From positions 186,001 to 250,000 of the forward strand of contig CAVTQA010000007.1 of NCBI GenBank assembly GCA_963736715.1: a DNA stretch of 64,000 nt, in the 5' to 3' direction. This stretch comes from AP-15 sp963736715 (GTDB lineage Bacteria > Pseudomonadota > Alphaproteobacteria > ATCC43930 > CGMCC-115725). Under the pieces are notes generated by a model, which worked only from the letters and a program-made list of their open reading frames with translations, made no database searches and was not told where the DNA came from. Positions 25,094 to 34,023 of this stretch are shown here, piece by piece. Within the stretch, counting starts at the first letter, position 1; each line of letters begins with the position of its first letter. The translations under genes and the position numbers were made by a program.

Positions 25094-25657
25094 TCAGCAA
25101 CCCTTGCATTGAGCAAAATGTGCCTCAAGCGTACCCAATGAGGCAATCAGGATACCGGATGCCGCCTCCTGGCTCACGCGCCGTCCGTTCCAGCCCTGCT
25201 CAAGCGCCCATTCCTTCAGAGATTGTTGCCATCCCACCACGTGCCACAAACATGAACCGCCGGCTGAGCCGAGTCCGCCAACAGCAAGGGTGGCGCGCCA
25301 AATCACCTTGCGCGCATTCTCAATTCGTGACCCGGGCTCTTCCACAGATCTAAAACCGCTCCGGCTGCCAATCCTCGGGCGCGATATGTCAAAGGCGCTC
25401 AGCGGGTCAAGTTGCGCGACGGCAAAACAGTCTCGAAAATCCTCTCCGGCTTGCCGCATTCCCGCAGTGATCGAGCCCCGCCTTTCCATAACCGCGAGCG
25501 TGTCGACAAAACGGTACGGTCGGGCAGGACGGCCGGAAGTATCGCTGATCGCCCGTTCTAGGCGCTCGACAATGCCGTGACTTCTGCGCTCCGGTGTTGG
25601 CATAGAATCGGCAATTTCCGGGACTGGGGCCCCAGGCCGAGAACGTTTCTGCGTCAT
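25094..25657 (-). CDS. DUF6456-like phage protein (possible late regulator or small terminase-like)
   Basis: 187 residues. The C-terminal 130 residues follow the DUF6456 pattern: RGSITAGMRQAGEDFRDCF, then CLWHVVGWQQSLKEWALEQGW and ILIASLGTLEAHF, an all-helical fold suggestive of a helix-turn-helix. The N-terminal 40 residues are proline-rich and disordered. Such proteins occur in alphaproteobacterial prophages near the terminase. Position, in a two-gene early unit behind the repressor-controlled promoter and directly before the structural promoter, suggests a late-gene activator; a small-terminase role is the alternative. Both are inference. Confidence 0.5.
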   Translation of the reverse strand: MTQKRSRPGAPVPEIADSMPTPERRSHGIVERLERAISDTSGRPARPYRFVDTLAVMERRGSITAGMRQAGEDFRDCFAVAQLDPLSAFDISRPRIGSRSGFRSVEEPGSRIENARKVIWRATLAVGGLGSAGGSCLWHVVGWQQSLKEWALEQGWNGRRVSQEAASGILIASLGTLEAHFAQCKGC

Positions 25658-25691
25658 CCGTCACTTTCCGAACAAAACATGAACGATATCA

Positions 25692-26015
25692 TTAAAAAAT
25701 TTCGCGGATCGTCTGCTCCAGCCGTTTCAGGAACTGTCGACTAGGCTCCGCACGCTGTCGCGCGCGTCGGCCGCCGACCGCGCTTGCAAGGGCTTCGACT
25801 TCTCGCAGTCGGTTGGTTTCAGCCCTGCTACCGCACACAATATAGCAAAGAGAATGATGGTGCGGGCAATACGACGAGGACGGCCGTCGCGTGGCCCCGC
25901 AGGGACGCCGGCCATCCAATTCGTCGACTATATAGGCGCAACCGGCATCCTTCTCAAAATCCTTGATCGTGGGGTACGAAAGACGCTTTGTCATTTTCAT
26001 TCGATTATTCATCAA
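25692..26015 (-). CDS. Early phage protein with Cys/His zinc-finger-like motif
   Basis: 107 residues. Four cysteines and a histidine run (GCAYIVDE, RPCGATRRPSSSYCPHHHSLC) look like a zinc knuckle, somewhat like the C-terminal cysteine motif of GcrA-type cell-cycle regulators, though that link is weak. The C-terminus is a basic helix (QFLKRLEQTIREIF). Starts at 26015, 26000 and 25994 are all possible. It is the first gene behind the repressor-controlled leftward promoter, so a regulatory role is plausible. Confidence 0.5.
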   Translation of the reverse strand: MMNNRMKMTKRLSYPTIKDFEKDAGCAYIVDELDGRRPCGATRRPSSSYCPHHHSLCYIVCGSRAETNRLREVEALASAVGGRRARQRAEPSRQFLKRLEQTIREIF

Positions 26016-26019
26016 TCGG

Positions 26020-26071
26020 CTTGTCAGTAATGCACCGATATGTTAGGCAGTCGTTGTCAGCCTGTCAATAA
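26020..26071 (-). promoter_or_regulatory. Leftward early promoter with flanking operator-like repeats
   Basis: TTGACA (26068-26063) and TAACAT (26045-26040) are 17 bases apart on the minus strand. The 11-base element TTAYTGACARG occurs twice, at 26071-26061 over the -35 and at 26030-26020 past the -10, 41 bases apart. A shorter CTGACAA lies between them (26060-26054). The divergent repressor gene starts at 26095, so these are candidate operators for it. Confidence 0.6.
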
Positions 26072-26094
26072 CTGGAAATTGTGAAGGACGCATT

Positions 26095-26784
26095 ATGGAC
26101 GGTTCCTGGTTTAGTCAAGCCCTGGCGCGCGTCGGTGCATCACAAGCGGATCTCGCTCGCCATCTCCGTCTTGCCCCATCAGCCGTATCCCGCATGCTGA
26201 AGGGAGATCGTCAGATGAAGCCGCTGGAGGTTGTGCATCTAGCCGCTTTCCTCCGCGTGCCAGAGGACGAGGTCTTGCGGCATGCAGTCGATACCACAGC
26301 GAATCCAGCCGCTGGCGAGGTCCCACGGCCCGGGCGAGGTCGCCCGCCGTCTTCCGGTACCACTACACCCGGCGCTTCACCGTCGCGACCGCTCCAGGAG
26401 CCGGATCGGATACCAATCCGCAGTGGTGCGCGGGGAGGGACCGACCAGGAGATGTTCCTTGAAGATGGCCCCATCGGATACACGCCACGCCCAGCCAACT
26501 TGAGCGGCGTGCGCTCGGCTTACGCGATCTACATGGTGGGCGACAGCATGGAACCCCGCTATGAACCGGGTTGGCTATTGCACGTGAACCCGTTCAAGCC
26601 ACCGATCCGCGGCCGGGATGTCGTCGTGTACAAGGAGGGACAGGCGGTCTTGATAAAGCAGTTCGTGGGCTGGGAAGGGGACGACCTTGTCCTGCGCCAG
26701 TTGAACCCGCCGGCCACGTTGAGAGTCCCGCGTGACCAGGTCCGAGAATGCCACCTGGTCGTCGGCTCCGATCAGGAAGGATGA
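26095..26784 (+). CDS. Phage repressor: XRE helix-turn-helix plus S24 (LexA/CI-type) peptidase domain
   Basis: 229 residues, the only rightward gene of the prophage. Residues 14-55 form an HTH (QADLARHLRLAPSAVSRMLKG). After a proline/glycine linker, the S24 domain has the nucleophile Ser151 in MVGDSMEPRYEPG and the general base Lys188 in AVLIKQF. This is the architecture of CI-type repressors that cut themselves when RecA is activated by DNA damage. I do not see a clear Ala-Gly cleavage pair in the linker, so SOS inducibility is inferred. AAGGA precedes the ATG. It likely represses the divergent leftward promoter. Confidence 0.85.
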   Translation: MDGSWFSQALARVGASQADLARHLRLAPSAVSRMLKGDRQMKPLEVVHLAAFLRVPEDEVLRHAVDTTANPAAGEVPRPGRGRPPSSGTTTPGASPSRPLQEPDRIPIRSGARGGTDQEMFLEDGPIGYTPRPANLSGVRSAYAIYMVGDSMEPRYEPGWLLHVNPFKPPIRGRDVVVYKEGQAVLIKQFVGWEGDDLVLRQLNPPATLRVPRDQVRECHLVVGSDQEG

Positions 26785-26853
26785 AGAACCGGGTAGCCGG
26801 CTTCCTGCGCCCCAACCGTTCTCGAGCTTCGCCAGCGACCGTTCTCGGCCTGC

Positions 26854-27264
26854 TCAGAACCCGGGCGGCTGATCCTCCGGCAACGGGTGAGGCCGGGGTT
26901 GCGGCAGATTTTCTTCTGCATCTTGGCGCTCTCCCTCGACGCCGCCCAACTCGCGATCGGCCGGAGTGGTCGGGCGTGGCGGTCCCCCGCCCTGGGAATT
27001 GGCCTCGCCGTTCGCATTCATCACGCGGAAATAGTGCTCTGCGTGCTGATAAAGATTTTCAGCTGCGATCCTGTCTCCGCTGGCCGCCGCCTCACGTGCA
27101 AGCGCGACATAGCGCTCGAAGACCTGGTACGCGTTGCCACGGATTTTTATGTTCGGACCGTTGCTGTCAAAAGTCTGAATCCGATGAGGCATTCGCGGAC
27201 GATTATGGTGTTGGTTGTTCCCGTTGTTGCGGCCGCGCGAGCGTTTGTTTGGTCCTGGTCTCAT
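26854..27264 (-). CDS. DUF4167 family protein, RNA/DNA-binding-like
   Basis: 136 residues. The basic Asn/Arg-rich start (MRPGPNKRSRGRNNGNNQHH) and the core TFDSNGPNIKIRGNAYQVFERY then AREAAASGDRIAAENLYQHAEHYFR are diagnostic of DUF4167, conserved in Rhizobiales next to prmC/prfA. The C-terminus is a short acidic/proline tail; many homologues are longer. Function is unknown; the basic N-terminus suggests nucleic-acid contact. It marks the chromosomal side of the prophage's right end, 69 bases beyond the repressor stop and convergent with it. Confidence 0.85.
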   Translation of the reverse strand: MRPGPNKRSRGRNNGNNQHHNRPRMPHRIQTFDSNGPNIKIRGNAYQVFERYVALAREAAASGDRIAAENLYQHAEHYFRVMNANGEANSQGGGPPRPTTPADRELGGVEGERQDAEENLPQPRPHPLPEDQPPGF

Positions 27265-27321
27265 GACACCTGTCTAATCGCGGTGGACGTTATCGGACCT
27301 TTGTCCGGCAGGAGCATTCCC

Positions 27322-28308
27322 CTAGCCCCTCTCGGGTGGTTTCAGGTGGGTACCGCCGCTTTGCATCGCGGACACCTCGCCCCCAAGCGATGTCAGCCTA
27401 GACGGGACCGCAGCGCATTCCAACCTTTTTCTGTCTTCGCCTGCAGGCGGCGCGGGACGCGCGATCACGCATCGAGCGATACCGGCAAGATCCTTCTCGA
27501 TGCCGTCCACAAGCAGGCCGTTATCCTTCATTATGGTGGTTACGGTGTCCGCCTGACCGGCTCCGATTTCGGTAGCTAGGATCCCGTCGGGGGAAAGAAG
27601 CCTCCGTGCAGCCGCAGCTATTGCCCCGTGCGACCGCAAACCGTCCTCACCACCATCGAGAGCCCGCCATGGGTCGTGGCAGGCGACCTCACGAGGCAGT
27701 AGCGCGAGTGCATCGCTCGCAATGTAGGGCGGATTAGCGAGAATGACATCAAACTTCCCCGACACTGCAGCTGCCCAATCGCCGACGACGAAGCGGGCCC
27801 GATCGGCAAAGCCCAGCTTGATGGCGTTGCGGGCCGCGGTCCTCACCGCGTCTTCGGCGATATCGATGCCGACTCCGGTCGCTGCCGGAAACTCAGCGAG
27901 GAGCGCGAGCAGCAGGCAGCCCGTACCAGTGCCGAGATCGATTACCCGGCGCGGCGCGCTTCGAGCAGGCTCCCGCTTTAGCACTCCCTCGATGAGCGTC
28001 TCCGTCTCAGGCCGGGGGTCGAGAGTGTCGGCCGACAGACTAAACTCCAGCCCCCAGAACTCGCGTCTTCCCAAAATGCGGCTTAAAGGCTCATCGCCGA
28101 TCATACGACGCAACAGCGCCCGCACCCGACTGATCTGTTGTTCATCTAATGCGCGGTCGGGGTGACCGAAGAGATCGGGCTGCGGTATCGCCAGAGCTCC
28201 AGAAACCAGTCGGCGGGCCTGCCGCCGAGGATCCGCAGCACCGGCTGCCGACAATGCTGCCGCAGCTTCGGCAACAAGCCAGCCACACGTCCCTTCAGCG
28301 TGTATCAA
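27322..28308 (-). CDS. prmC: Release factor glutamine N5-methyltransferase PrmC
   Basis: 328 residues. PrmC methylates the GGQ glutamine of release factors using S-adenosylmethionine. Seen here are the N-terminal helical domain, DPRPETETLIEGVL, the SAM-binding motif VIDLGTGTGCLLLAL, and the catalytic ILANPPYI. The first codon is TTG and overlaps the end of prfA by 14 bases, the usual coupling of enzyme to substrate gene. The C-terminal 40 residues after the methyltransferase fold extend past the usual end and are Pro/Gly-rich. Confidence 0.93.
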   Translation of the reverse strand: MIHAEGTCGWLVAEAAAALSAAGAADPRRQARRLVSGALAIPQPDLFGHPDRALDEQQISRVRALLRRMIGDEPLSRILGRREFWGLEFSLSADTLDPRPETETLIEGVLKREPARSAPRRVIDLGTGTGCLLLALLAEFPAATGVGIDIAEDAVRTAARNAIKLGFADRARFVVGDWAAAVSGKFDVILANPPYIASDALALLPREVACHDPWRALDGGEDGLRSHGAIAAAARRLLSPDGILATEIGAGQADTVTTIMKDNGLLVDGIEKDLAGIARCVIARPAPPAGEDRKRLECAAVPSRLTSLGGEVSAMQSGGTHLKPPERG

Positions 28309-29377
28309 CAGCGGCCAACCTTGCGGCCTGATCCTCAGCCAGAATTGCGTCGATGATCTCGTCCAACGCCTCCCCGCTCATCACTTTGTCTATTTTGTAC
28401 AGGGTCAGGTTGATTCGATGGTCGGTAACTCGCCCTTGCGGGAAATTATACGTGCGGATCCGCTCCGATCGGTCGCCGCTGCCGACTTGGCTCTTTCGCT
28501 CGGCTGCGCGTGCGCTGTCGCGCACCCGCCGTTCCATGTCATAAAGTCGTGAGCGAAGAACCTTCAGGGCCTTAGCCTTATTCTTGTGCTGCGATTTCTC
28601 GTCCTGCTGGATTACAACCATTCCCGTCGGAATATGGGTGATCCGCACCGCACTATCTGTCGTATTCACCGACTGACCGCCAGGTCCGCTCGAGCGGAAG
28701 ACATCGATGCGCAAGTCCCTCTCGTCGATGCGGATGTCGACGTCCTCCGCTTCGGGAAGGACTGCGACTGTTGCGGCGGAGGTGTGGATACGACCAGCCG
28801 CCTCGGTTTCAGGAACACGTTGGACCCGGTGTACCCCCGACTCAAATTTCAGCCTGGCAAAAACATCCCGACCGCTGATCAAGGCAGTCGCCTCTCGAAA
28901 TCCGCCGAGGCCAGTTTCGGAAAGATCTAGGATTTCGAACCGCCACCCTCGCAATGCGGCGTATCTTTGGTACATGCGAAAGAGTTCCGCTGCGAACAGT
29001 GCCGCCTCGTCGCCTCCGGTGCCCGCGCGGACCTCCAGGATAGCGTTCCGCTCGTCGTCGGCGTCCTTCGGCAACAGCGCCAACTTGACTCGCTGCTCAA
29101 GTGCAGGGAGCCGCTCGCGCAAGGAACGCAGCTCGTCCTCGGCAAGCGCTCTCAACTCCGCATCTTCGCTGGATTGGGCGAGATCAGTCAGCGAGGCGAG
29201 CTCGTCGCGGGCGCGCCGCAACGGATCGATACCGTCGACGATCGGGCTGAGCTCGCTGTACTCCTTCGATAATCTGGCAAAGTCCGCGCCCGTGATGCCG
29301 GTGGACCCGAGTGCGTCGCGCAGCTCCGCGTGGCGGCGAAGGAGCTGCTCCAGATGAGCTTCGAGACTTGGTTCCAT
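28295..29377 (-). CDS. prfA: Peptide chain release factor 1
   Basis: 360 residues, normal for RF1. It terminates translation at UAA and UAG. The GGQ motif that triggers hydrolysis is in RSSGPGGQSVNTTDSAVRI, and the codon-recognition loop region is at RIHTSAATVAVLPE, as in RF1 rather than RF2. The N-terminal helical domain is complete. The gene lies 12 bases after hisS and overlaps prmC. Confidence 0.96.
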   Translation of the reverse strand: MEPSLEAHLEQLLRRHAELRDALGSTGITGADFARLSKEYSELSPIVDGIDPLRRARDELASLTDLAQSSEDAELRALAEDELRSLRERLPALEQRVKLALLPKDADDERNAILEVRAGTGGDEAALFAAELFRMYQRYAALRGWRFEILDLSETGLGGFREATALISGRDVFARLKFESGVHRVQRVPETEAAGRIHTSAATVAVLPEAEDVDIRIDERDLRIDVFRSSGPGGQSVNTTDSAVRITHIPTGMVVIQQDEKSQHKNKAKALKVLRSRLYDMERRVRDSARAAERKSQVGSGDRSERIRTYNFPQGRVTDHRINLTLYKIDKVMSGEALDEIIDAILAEDQAARLAAVDTR

Positions 29378-29389
29378 GAGGAGTCGGGC

Positions 29390-30673
29390 TCAGCTGTAGA
29401 ACACTTGCAATCGTGCCCGCAACTCACTCAACGACAGATCCATCGGCACCTTAAGATCCGTCTGAGCCATCACGTCACTCTGCTCGCCGCTGTCGAGATC
29501 CCGCAGGGCGACGACGTTGCGTGCGATCTCGTCCTCGCCGATCAGCACCGCTACGCGCGCATTAACGCGGTTCGCCCGCCGCATGCGGCGGGCGAGGTTT
29601 CCGGAATAGCCGAGATCCACGGCCCAGCCATGATATCTCAAAACCTCGGCGATGGTCAGCGCCGCCGCTTCCCCGGCATCGCCAACCGGCACCACCGCTA
29701 CCGGGCGCCGCGGCCCGGGCGGCTCGCCGATCAGCATGGCGAGTCGCTCGATCCCGGCGGCCCAGCCGACCCCCGGCATAGCCGGGCCGCCCATCATTTC
29801 GACCAGCCCGTCATATCGACCGCCGCCCATCACCGTTCCTTGTGCGCCCAGGTCAGTTGTCACGAACTCGAACGCGGTATGGGTATAGTAATCGAGCCCA
29901 CGCACGAGCCGGGGGTTCAGCCGGTACTTTATGCCGAGCCGATCGAGTCCCGCGCGGACCCGTTCGAAGAAGCGGAATGACTCAGCGTTTAGGTAATCGG
30001 CAAAGGCGGGAGCATCGCGTGTGACGCGCTGGTCTGTTGCCTCTTTCGAATCGAAGATGCGCAACGGGTTGCGCTCGAGCCGCCGACGGCTGTCTTCAGA
30101 CAACTCAGAGACCCTTGCCGAAAAGTACGAGACGAGTGCCTCGCGATAAGCGGCGCGACTCTCAACGTCGCCGAGCGTATTGAGTTCGAGCACGATGCGG
30201 TCACCTATACCGAGCGCGTCGAGAATGCGGCGACCCGATGCGATAACCTCGATGTCGGCTTGCGGCTGTGCGACGCCGATCATTTCGACGCCGATTTGAT
30301 GGAACTGACGAAATCGGCCCTTTTGCGGCCGTTCGTAGCGGAACATCGGGCCGTTGTAGAAGAACTTGAGGGGCACGCTCTGGACGAGGCCGTTCGAGAG
30401 CACCGCGCGGACCACACTGGCAGTATTCTCCGGCCGCAGAGTCACTTCCTCGCCTCCGCGATCGGTAAACGTGTACATCTCCTTGGCAACGATGTCGGTG
30501 TGTTCGCCGATCGGCCGCGCGAAGACGTCGGTGAACTCGAAGATCGGAGTTGAGATCTCGACAAAGCCGTAGAGCTCGGCCAGGGCGCGCGCAGTCTCGC
30601 CCACTTGCCGGTGGCGTCGTGCCGCCTCCGGGAGGAGGTCTTGGGTGCCGCGGATCGGCTGCAAGGGGCGCAT
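29390..30673 (-). CDS. hisS: Histidyl-tRNA synthetase
   Basis: 427 residues starting MRPLQPIRGTQDLLPEA at 30673; the 27 residues upstream to 30754 are not conserved-looking. Class II synthetase motifs are present: motif 2 in FYNGPMFRYERPQKGRFRQF, the histidine-specific HisA loop LVRGLDYYTHTAFEF and HisB-type GGGRYDGL, then the C-terminal anticodon-binding domain. It charges tRNA-His. It heads a leftward hisS-prfA-prmC unit; 243 non-coding bases separate it from the upstream monooxygenase gene and probably hold the promoter. Confidence 0.95.
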   Translation of the reverse strand: MRPLQPIRGTQDLLPEAARRHRQVGETARALAELYGFVEISTPIFEFTDVFARPIGEHTDIVAKEMYTFTDRGGEEVTLRPENTASVVRAVLSNGLVQSVPLKFFYNGPMFRYERPQKGRFRQFHQIGVEMIGVAQPQADIEVIASGRRILDALGIGDRIVLELNTLGDVESRAAYREALVSYFSARVSELSEDSRRRLERNPLRIFDSKEATDQRVTRDAPAFADYLNAESFRFFERVRAGLDRLGIKYRLNPRLVRGLDYYTHTAFEFVTTDLGAQGTVMGGGRYDGLVEMMGGPAMPGVGWAAGIERLAMLIGEPPGPRRPVAVVPVGDAGEAAALTIAEVLRYHGWAVDLGYSGNLARRMRRANRVNARVAVLIGEDEIARNVVALRDLDSGEQSDVMAQTDLKVPMDLSLSELRARLQVFYS

Positions 30674-30916
30674 CTGAAATCTCCAGTGACCTCGCCAGTG
30701 GTGACGAGAGCAGCCTTCACCCGCGAGAAGATGTTGGCTCGCGATGAACGCCACAAGAGGTACTGCAGCGCTAAGCCGATGATCAGCCCGCAGCTGAAAA
30801 GCTGGCTGTCCGCCTCAACTCGCCACACCGAGGGCGGAATTCGCTCTTCGTTGTGGCTCTGACAATCTGAGGCTTATGAGCCGAAAGCCTATGAGTCCGA
30901 AAGGCCCGATCTTCAC

Positions 30917-32059
30917 TCAAGCACGGTTGAACGCCGGCATGACATCCTTGGCGAACCACCTGAGCTGCTCTTTGAACTCCTCGGGGGGCAATCCTTCGGC
31001 CCAGTGGATCATGAAGTCCTCCAAGCCCGGATATTTCGCTTCGATCGATTTGATCCCCTCGATGATCTGAGATGGCGGACCGCAGAACCAAGCCTTCTGC
31101 CGCACGCCATCGCGCAGCGATGGTACCCGCGCCGGCGCTCCCGGGGTACCCCAAGTCCGGCCTTCTTCATCGGCGTAGCGCACAAAGCCAAACGGAGCGA
31201 ACCATTTGTAACGCTCGTCGTGTGAGGGCTCGACGCGACGGACCGCCTCTTCCTGGCTATCGGCAAGGTATACACCTGCCCCCCAGATCATATCTTTGCC
31301 GAGCTGGGAAGTGCGGCCATGCCGGATGCAGGCCGCATGGAAGGCGCGGACCACGTCATCGAGGATTTTTTCGCCGTTCAAGGTGACCATCGCCCTTAGG
31401 CCGTACTTCGCCATCATATCGATGGTCCTGCCGCTGGCTATCGGCATCCATACCTCAACCGGCAAGTGTTTCGGCCGTGGCACTACTGTAATTTCTTCAA
31501 GCTGGTAGCCGCGATATGGAACGGATGGCGGGCATTCGTAATACTTGCCCTTGTGATGAAATGCCTCCTCGTTAAAGCATTTCAGCAGAAGCTGAAGCTG
31601 CTCTTCAAAGAACTCGCGATTGGCTTCGGCATCTAGGAGAGGCGCCCCAAAGGTCTCCACCTCGCGCGTGTGATAACCGCGGCCTACTCCCATGATGATG
31701 CGGCCATCGGTGACGATGTCCGCCATCGCGTAGTCTTCCGCCAGCCGGATCGGATGCCACATCGGGAGGATATTAAAGGCGCAGCCGAATTTCAGGCGCC
31801 GCGTCTGCGTGGCCAGCCATAGTCCAAGCTGAATCAAGTTGGGCAGGCATTCATACCCTTCACGCTGGAAATGGTGCTCGGCCGTCCAGAAGGCGTAGTA
31901 GCCCAATTCGTCCATCTCTCGGGCCACATCGCGAGCCGTCCAGAATACCTCGCTGAGCCGCTCGTTCGGATATCGGCGGTCGTTTGCCGGCGTGCCTTGA
32001 TGGCCGATGTTGTCCAGTTCGATCTGACCGACATAGAGTGCATGAAATCGTTTGATCAT
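30917..32059 (-). CDS. Luciferase-like (LLM) flavin-dependent monooxygenase
   Basis: 380 residues. The TIM-barrel LLM family signatures are AREMDELGYYAFWTAEHHF near residue 50, RLKFGCAFNILPMWHPIRLAEDYA, the flavin-binding GRIIMGVGRGYHTRE, and the later PVEVWMPIASG. These enzymes use reduced FMN and oxygen to oxidise a small organic substrate; the substrate cannot be told. A cofactor-supplying reductase is not next to it. It follows the secreted proline-rich gene and the Opp operon on the same strand, after an 89-base gap, so it may or may not be co-transcribed. Confidence 0.85.
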   Translation of the reverse strand: MIKRFHALYVGQIELDNIGHQGTPANDRRYPNERLSEVFWTARDVAREMDELGYYAFWTAEHHFQREGYECLPNLIQLGLWLATQTRRLKFGCAFNILPMWHPIRLAEDYAMADIVTDGRIIMGVGRGYHTREVETFGAPLLDAEANREFFEEQLQLLLKCFNEEAFHHKGKYYECPPSVPYRGYQLEEITVVPRPKHLPVEVWMPIASGRTIDMMAKYGLRAMVTLNGEKILDDVVRAFHAACIRHGRTSQLGKDMIWGAGVYLADSQEEAVRRVEPSHDERYKWFAPFGFVRYADEEGRTWGTPGAPARVPSLRDGVRQKAWFCGPPSQIIEGIKSIEAKYPGLEDFMIHWAEGLPPEEFKEQLRWFAKDVMPAFNRA

Positions 32060-32148
32060 CGAATTGGTTGACCTCCGTTTAGCTTGAAAGTAGGCCCCAG
32101 CTGCATTCCCTCACAGCGGTTTTCGGCATTCTGGAGAGGGACCGCCCT

Positions 32149-32775
32149 TTAGCGAAAGATCCCAGGCCCAGGTGGTGCCCAGGCATAGGGATAGCTCGGC
32201 GCGTAACCGTATGCGGGCGGACCGACAAAGTAATTGGGGTAATACAGCGGTTGAGATTGTCGCGGCTCTGCTAGGGGATTCATGGTGCTCTCGATCCGCG
32301 GTTTGGGATAGTCGTTCGGGGGAGCAAGGCGGCCAACCTCAGGCTCAGCGAGCGACCGGTCCCGCCTCTGCGTTTTGTCGGAGGCGGCAGTGCGGTGGCC
32401 TTGCCGACTGGAGCGGGCGTAGATCGAATGGTTCCCGCGCCGCGTGGGCGTTTTTCGCTTCTCGACTATTATCGTACCGCGATACGGCGCTGATTGGAAG
32501 CGAGGCTTCTCTTGGGGCAACTGGGATTTTGGCGGATCGAACTTGATTGCCGGCGGCCGAGGCTGATTACGGCTCGGCGCCGGGTCGGGCATCCGCCGCT
32601 TGCCGGCTTCGGCCGGAGCGCCCCGCAACAGCGGCGGGAGCGGAGCCCTCGCGGCCGGCTCGTCTTCCGCCAAAGCTTGGGGTCCAGAGAGGAGCAGCAG
32701 CAAGGCTGCGCCGGTCATCGAGACAAACCCGGCGCATTCCTTTTGCAGCTGCGATCTATTAAGCCAGGTCGCCAC
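32149..32775 (-). CDS. Secreted proline-rich hypothetical protein
   Basis: 208 residues. A Sec signal peptide is clear (SMTGAALLLLLSGPQALAED, cleavage near residue 36). The mature part is disordered, rich in Pro, Arg and Gln (PAPSRNQPRPPAIKFDPP), and ends in a Tyr/Pro/Gly-rich tail (NYFVGPPAYGYAPSYPYAW). Low-complexity tails of this kind are seen in cell-envelope-associated proteins of alphaproteobacteria. No family is recognised. It starts 33 bases after the OppC-type gene and could be the last gene of that operon. Confidence 0.6.
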   Translation of the reverse strand: MATWLNRSQLQKECAGFVSMTGAALLLLLSGPQALAEDEPAARAPLPPLLRGAPAEAGKRRMPDPAPSRNQPRPPAIKFDPPKSQLPQEKPRFQSAPYRGTIIVEKRKTPTRRGNHSIYARSSRQGHRTAASDKTQRRDRSLAEPEVGRLAPPNDYPKPRIESTMNPLAEPRQSQPLYYPNYFVGPPAYGYAPSYPYAWAPPGPGIFR

Positions 32776-32808
32776 TTTTTCTTCTCGCGCGGACGCCCCT
32801 ACTCCCTT

Positions 32809-34023
32809 TCAGTGATAGGGGTCGGCAGCGTCGCGTAGTCCGTCTCCAAAGAAATTGAAGGCCAGGACGGTAATGATGATACAGGCAACGGGAAGCATCA
32901 GCCATGGGTAGAGCGCTACGACATTGATGTTTTGAGCTTCGTTGAGCAGCACTCCCCAACTCGTCATCGGCGGCCGCAGCCCCAGACCCAGAAAAGAAAG
33001 TGCGGTCTCACCGAGAATCATGCCGGGTATCATCAGGGTAGCCGAGGCGATCAAGTGGCTCATAAAGCTCGGTAGCAGATGTCGGCCGATAATTCGCGCG
33101 GGCTTCGCGCCCATCAGCACCGCGGCGGTACAGAAATCCTCCTCGCGTAATGCCAGAAGCTTCGATCGCACTGCGCGGGCGAGATGGGTCCACTCGATCA
33201 TACCGAGGATTATGGTGATTCCGAGATAGACGAGGATCGGGCTCCAGCTCACCGGCAGGATTGCCGATAGCGCCATCCACAGCGGCAGGTGCGGAAACGA
33301 TTGGATGACCTCGATGCCGCGTTGGATCAGGATGTCGGTCCACCCGCCGTAATAGCCGGCAATCCCGCCGATCAGAATGCCGAGAGTGAAGCTGACCGCC
33401 ACTCCGAGGAGCCCCACGGTCAGCGATATGCGGGCCCCGTAAATCATTCGAGACAAGAGATCGCGGCCCAGCCGATCAGTCCCGGCCAGAAATAGCTGCC
33501 CACCGTCAGCCGGGCAAACCAGGTGTAGATCTCCCGGAAACAGTCCCCAGAAGCGATATCCGCTGCCCCGGCAAAAAAAGCGAAGCGGCTGGCGCTTATC
33601 GTTGCTCGTATAGACGCGCTCCAGGGTATTCATGTCGAGCCGATAGTCGAAGCCATAAACAAACGGGGCAACCAATCGGCCATTGTCGAAGATCCGGATC
33701 CGCTGTGGCGGAGCGTAGATGAAATCCGTGTTGCGTGCGTCCAAGTCATATGGAGCGAGAAACTCGCAAATCAGGATCGACGCGTACATAATGAGAAGGA
33801 GCGCACCGGACAGAACGGCAATGCGGTGGCGGCGAAGCTTCCACCACATCATTCGCCATTCCGACGCCATATAAAAGCGCTCCTGCGCCGGCGTCATTCT
33901 CTCGACGGCATAGGGGTCGAACGGTGCGTCGGAAACATAGTGCGGCAATCGGTCGGCGATCGGCGCAGAAGGGGCGCCAGCCCGGTCCCGGGGGACACCT
34001 CCTGCGAAAGTCATCTCGCTCAT
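32809..34023 (-). CDS. ABC importer permease, OppC type
   Basis: 404 residues. An N-terminal cytoplasmic tail and first membrane helix (IAVLSGALLLIMYASILIC) are followed by a soluble loop of about 110 residues. The permease core then has LAGTDRLGRDLLSRMIYGARIS and the EAA coupling loop AAVLMGAKPARIIGRHLLP, as in peptide/nickel-type inner-membrane permeases. The large periplasmic loop is typical of the subset that pairs with the SBP-5 proteins encoded upstream. The start overlaps the OppB-type gene as ATGA. Confidence 0.9.
   Translation of the reverse strand: MSEMTFAGGVPRDRAGAPSAPIADRLPHYVSDAPFDPYAVERMTPAQERFYMASEWRMMWWKLRRHRIAVLSGALLLIMYASILICEFLAPYDLDARNTDFIYAPPQRIRIFDNGRLVAPFVYGFDYRLDMNTLERVYTSNDKRQPLRFFCRGSGYRFWGLFPGDLHLVCPADGGQLFLAGTDRLGRDLLSRMIYGARISLTVGLLGVAVSFTLGILIGGIAGYYGGWTDILIQRGIEVIQSFPHLPLWMALSAILPVSWSPILVYLGITIILGMIEWTHLARAVRSKLLALREEDFCTAAVLMGAKPARIIGRHLLPSFMSHLIASATLMIPGMILGETALSFLGLGLRPPMTSWGVLLNEAQNINVVALYPWLMLPVACIIITVLAFNFFGDGLRDAADPYH

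Noticed and set aside
30674..30916. Riboswitch or T-box leader for hisS
   Set aside because: No T-box landmarks are visible, and T-boxes are not expected in alphaproteobacteria; only short inverted repeats are seen.
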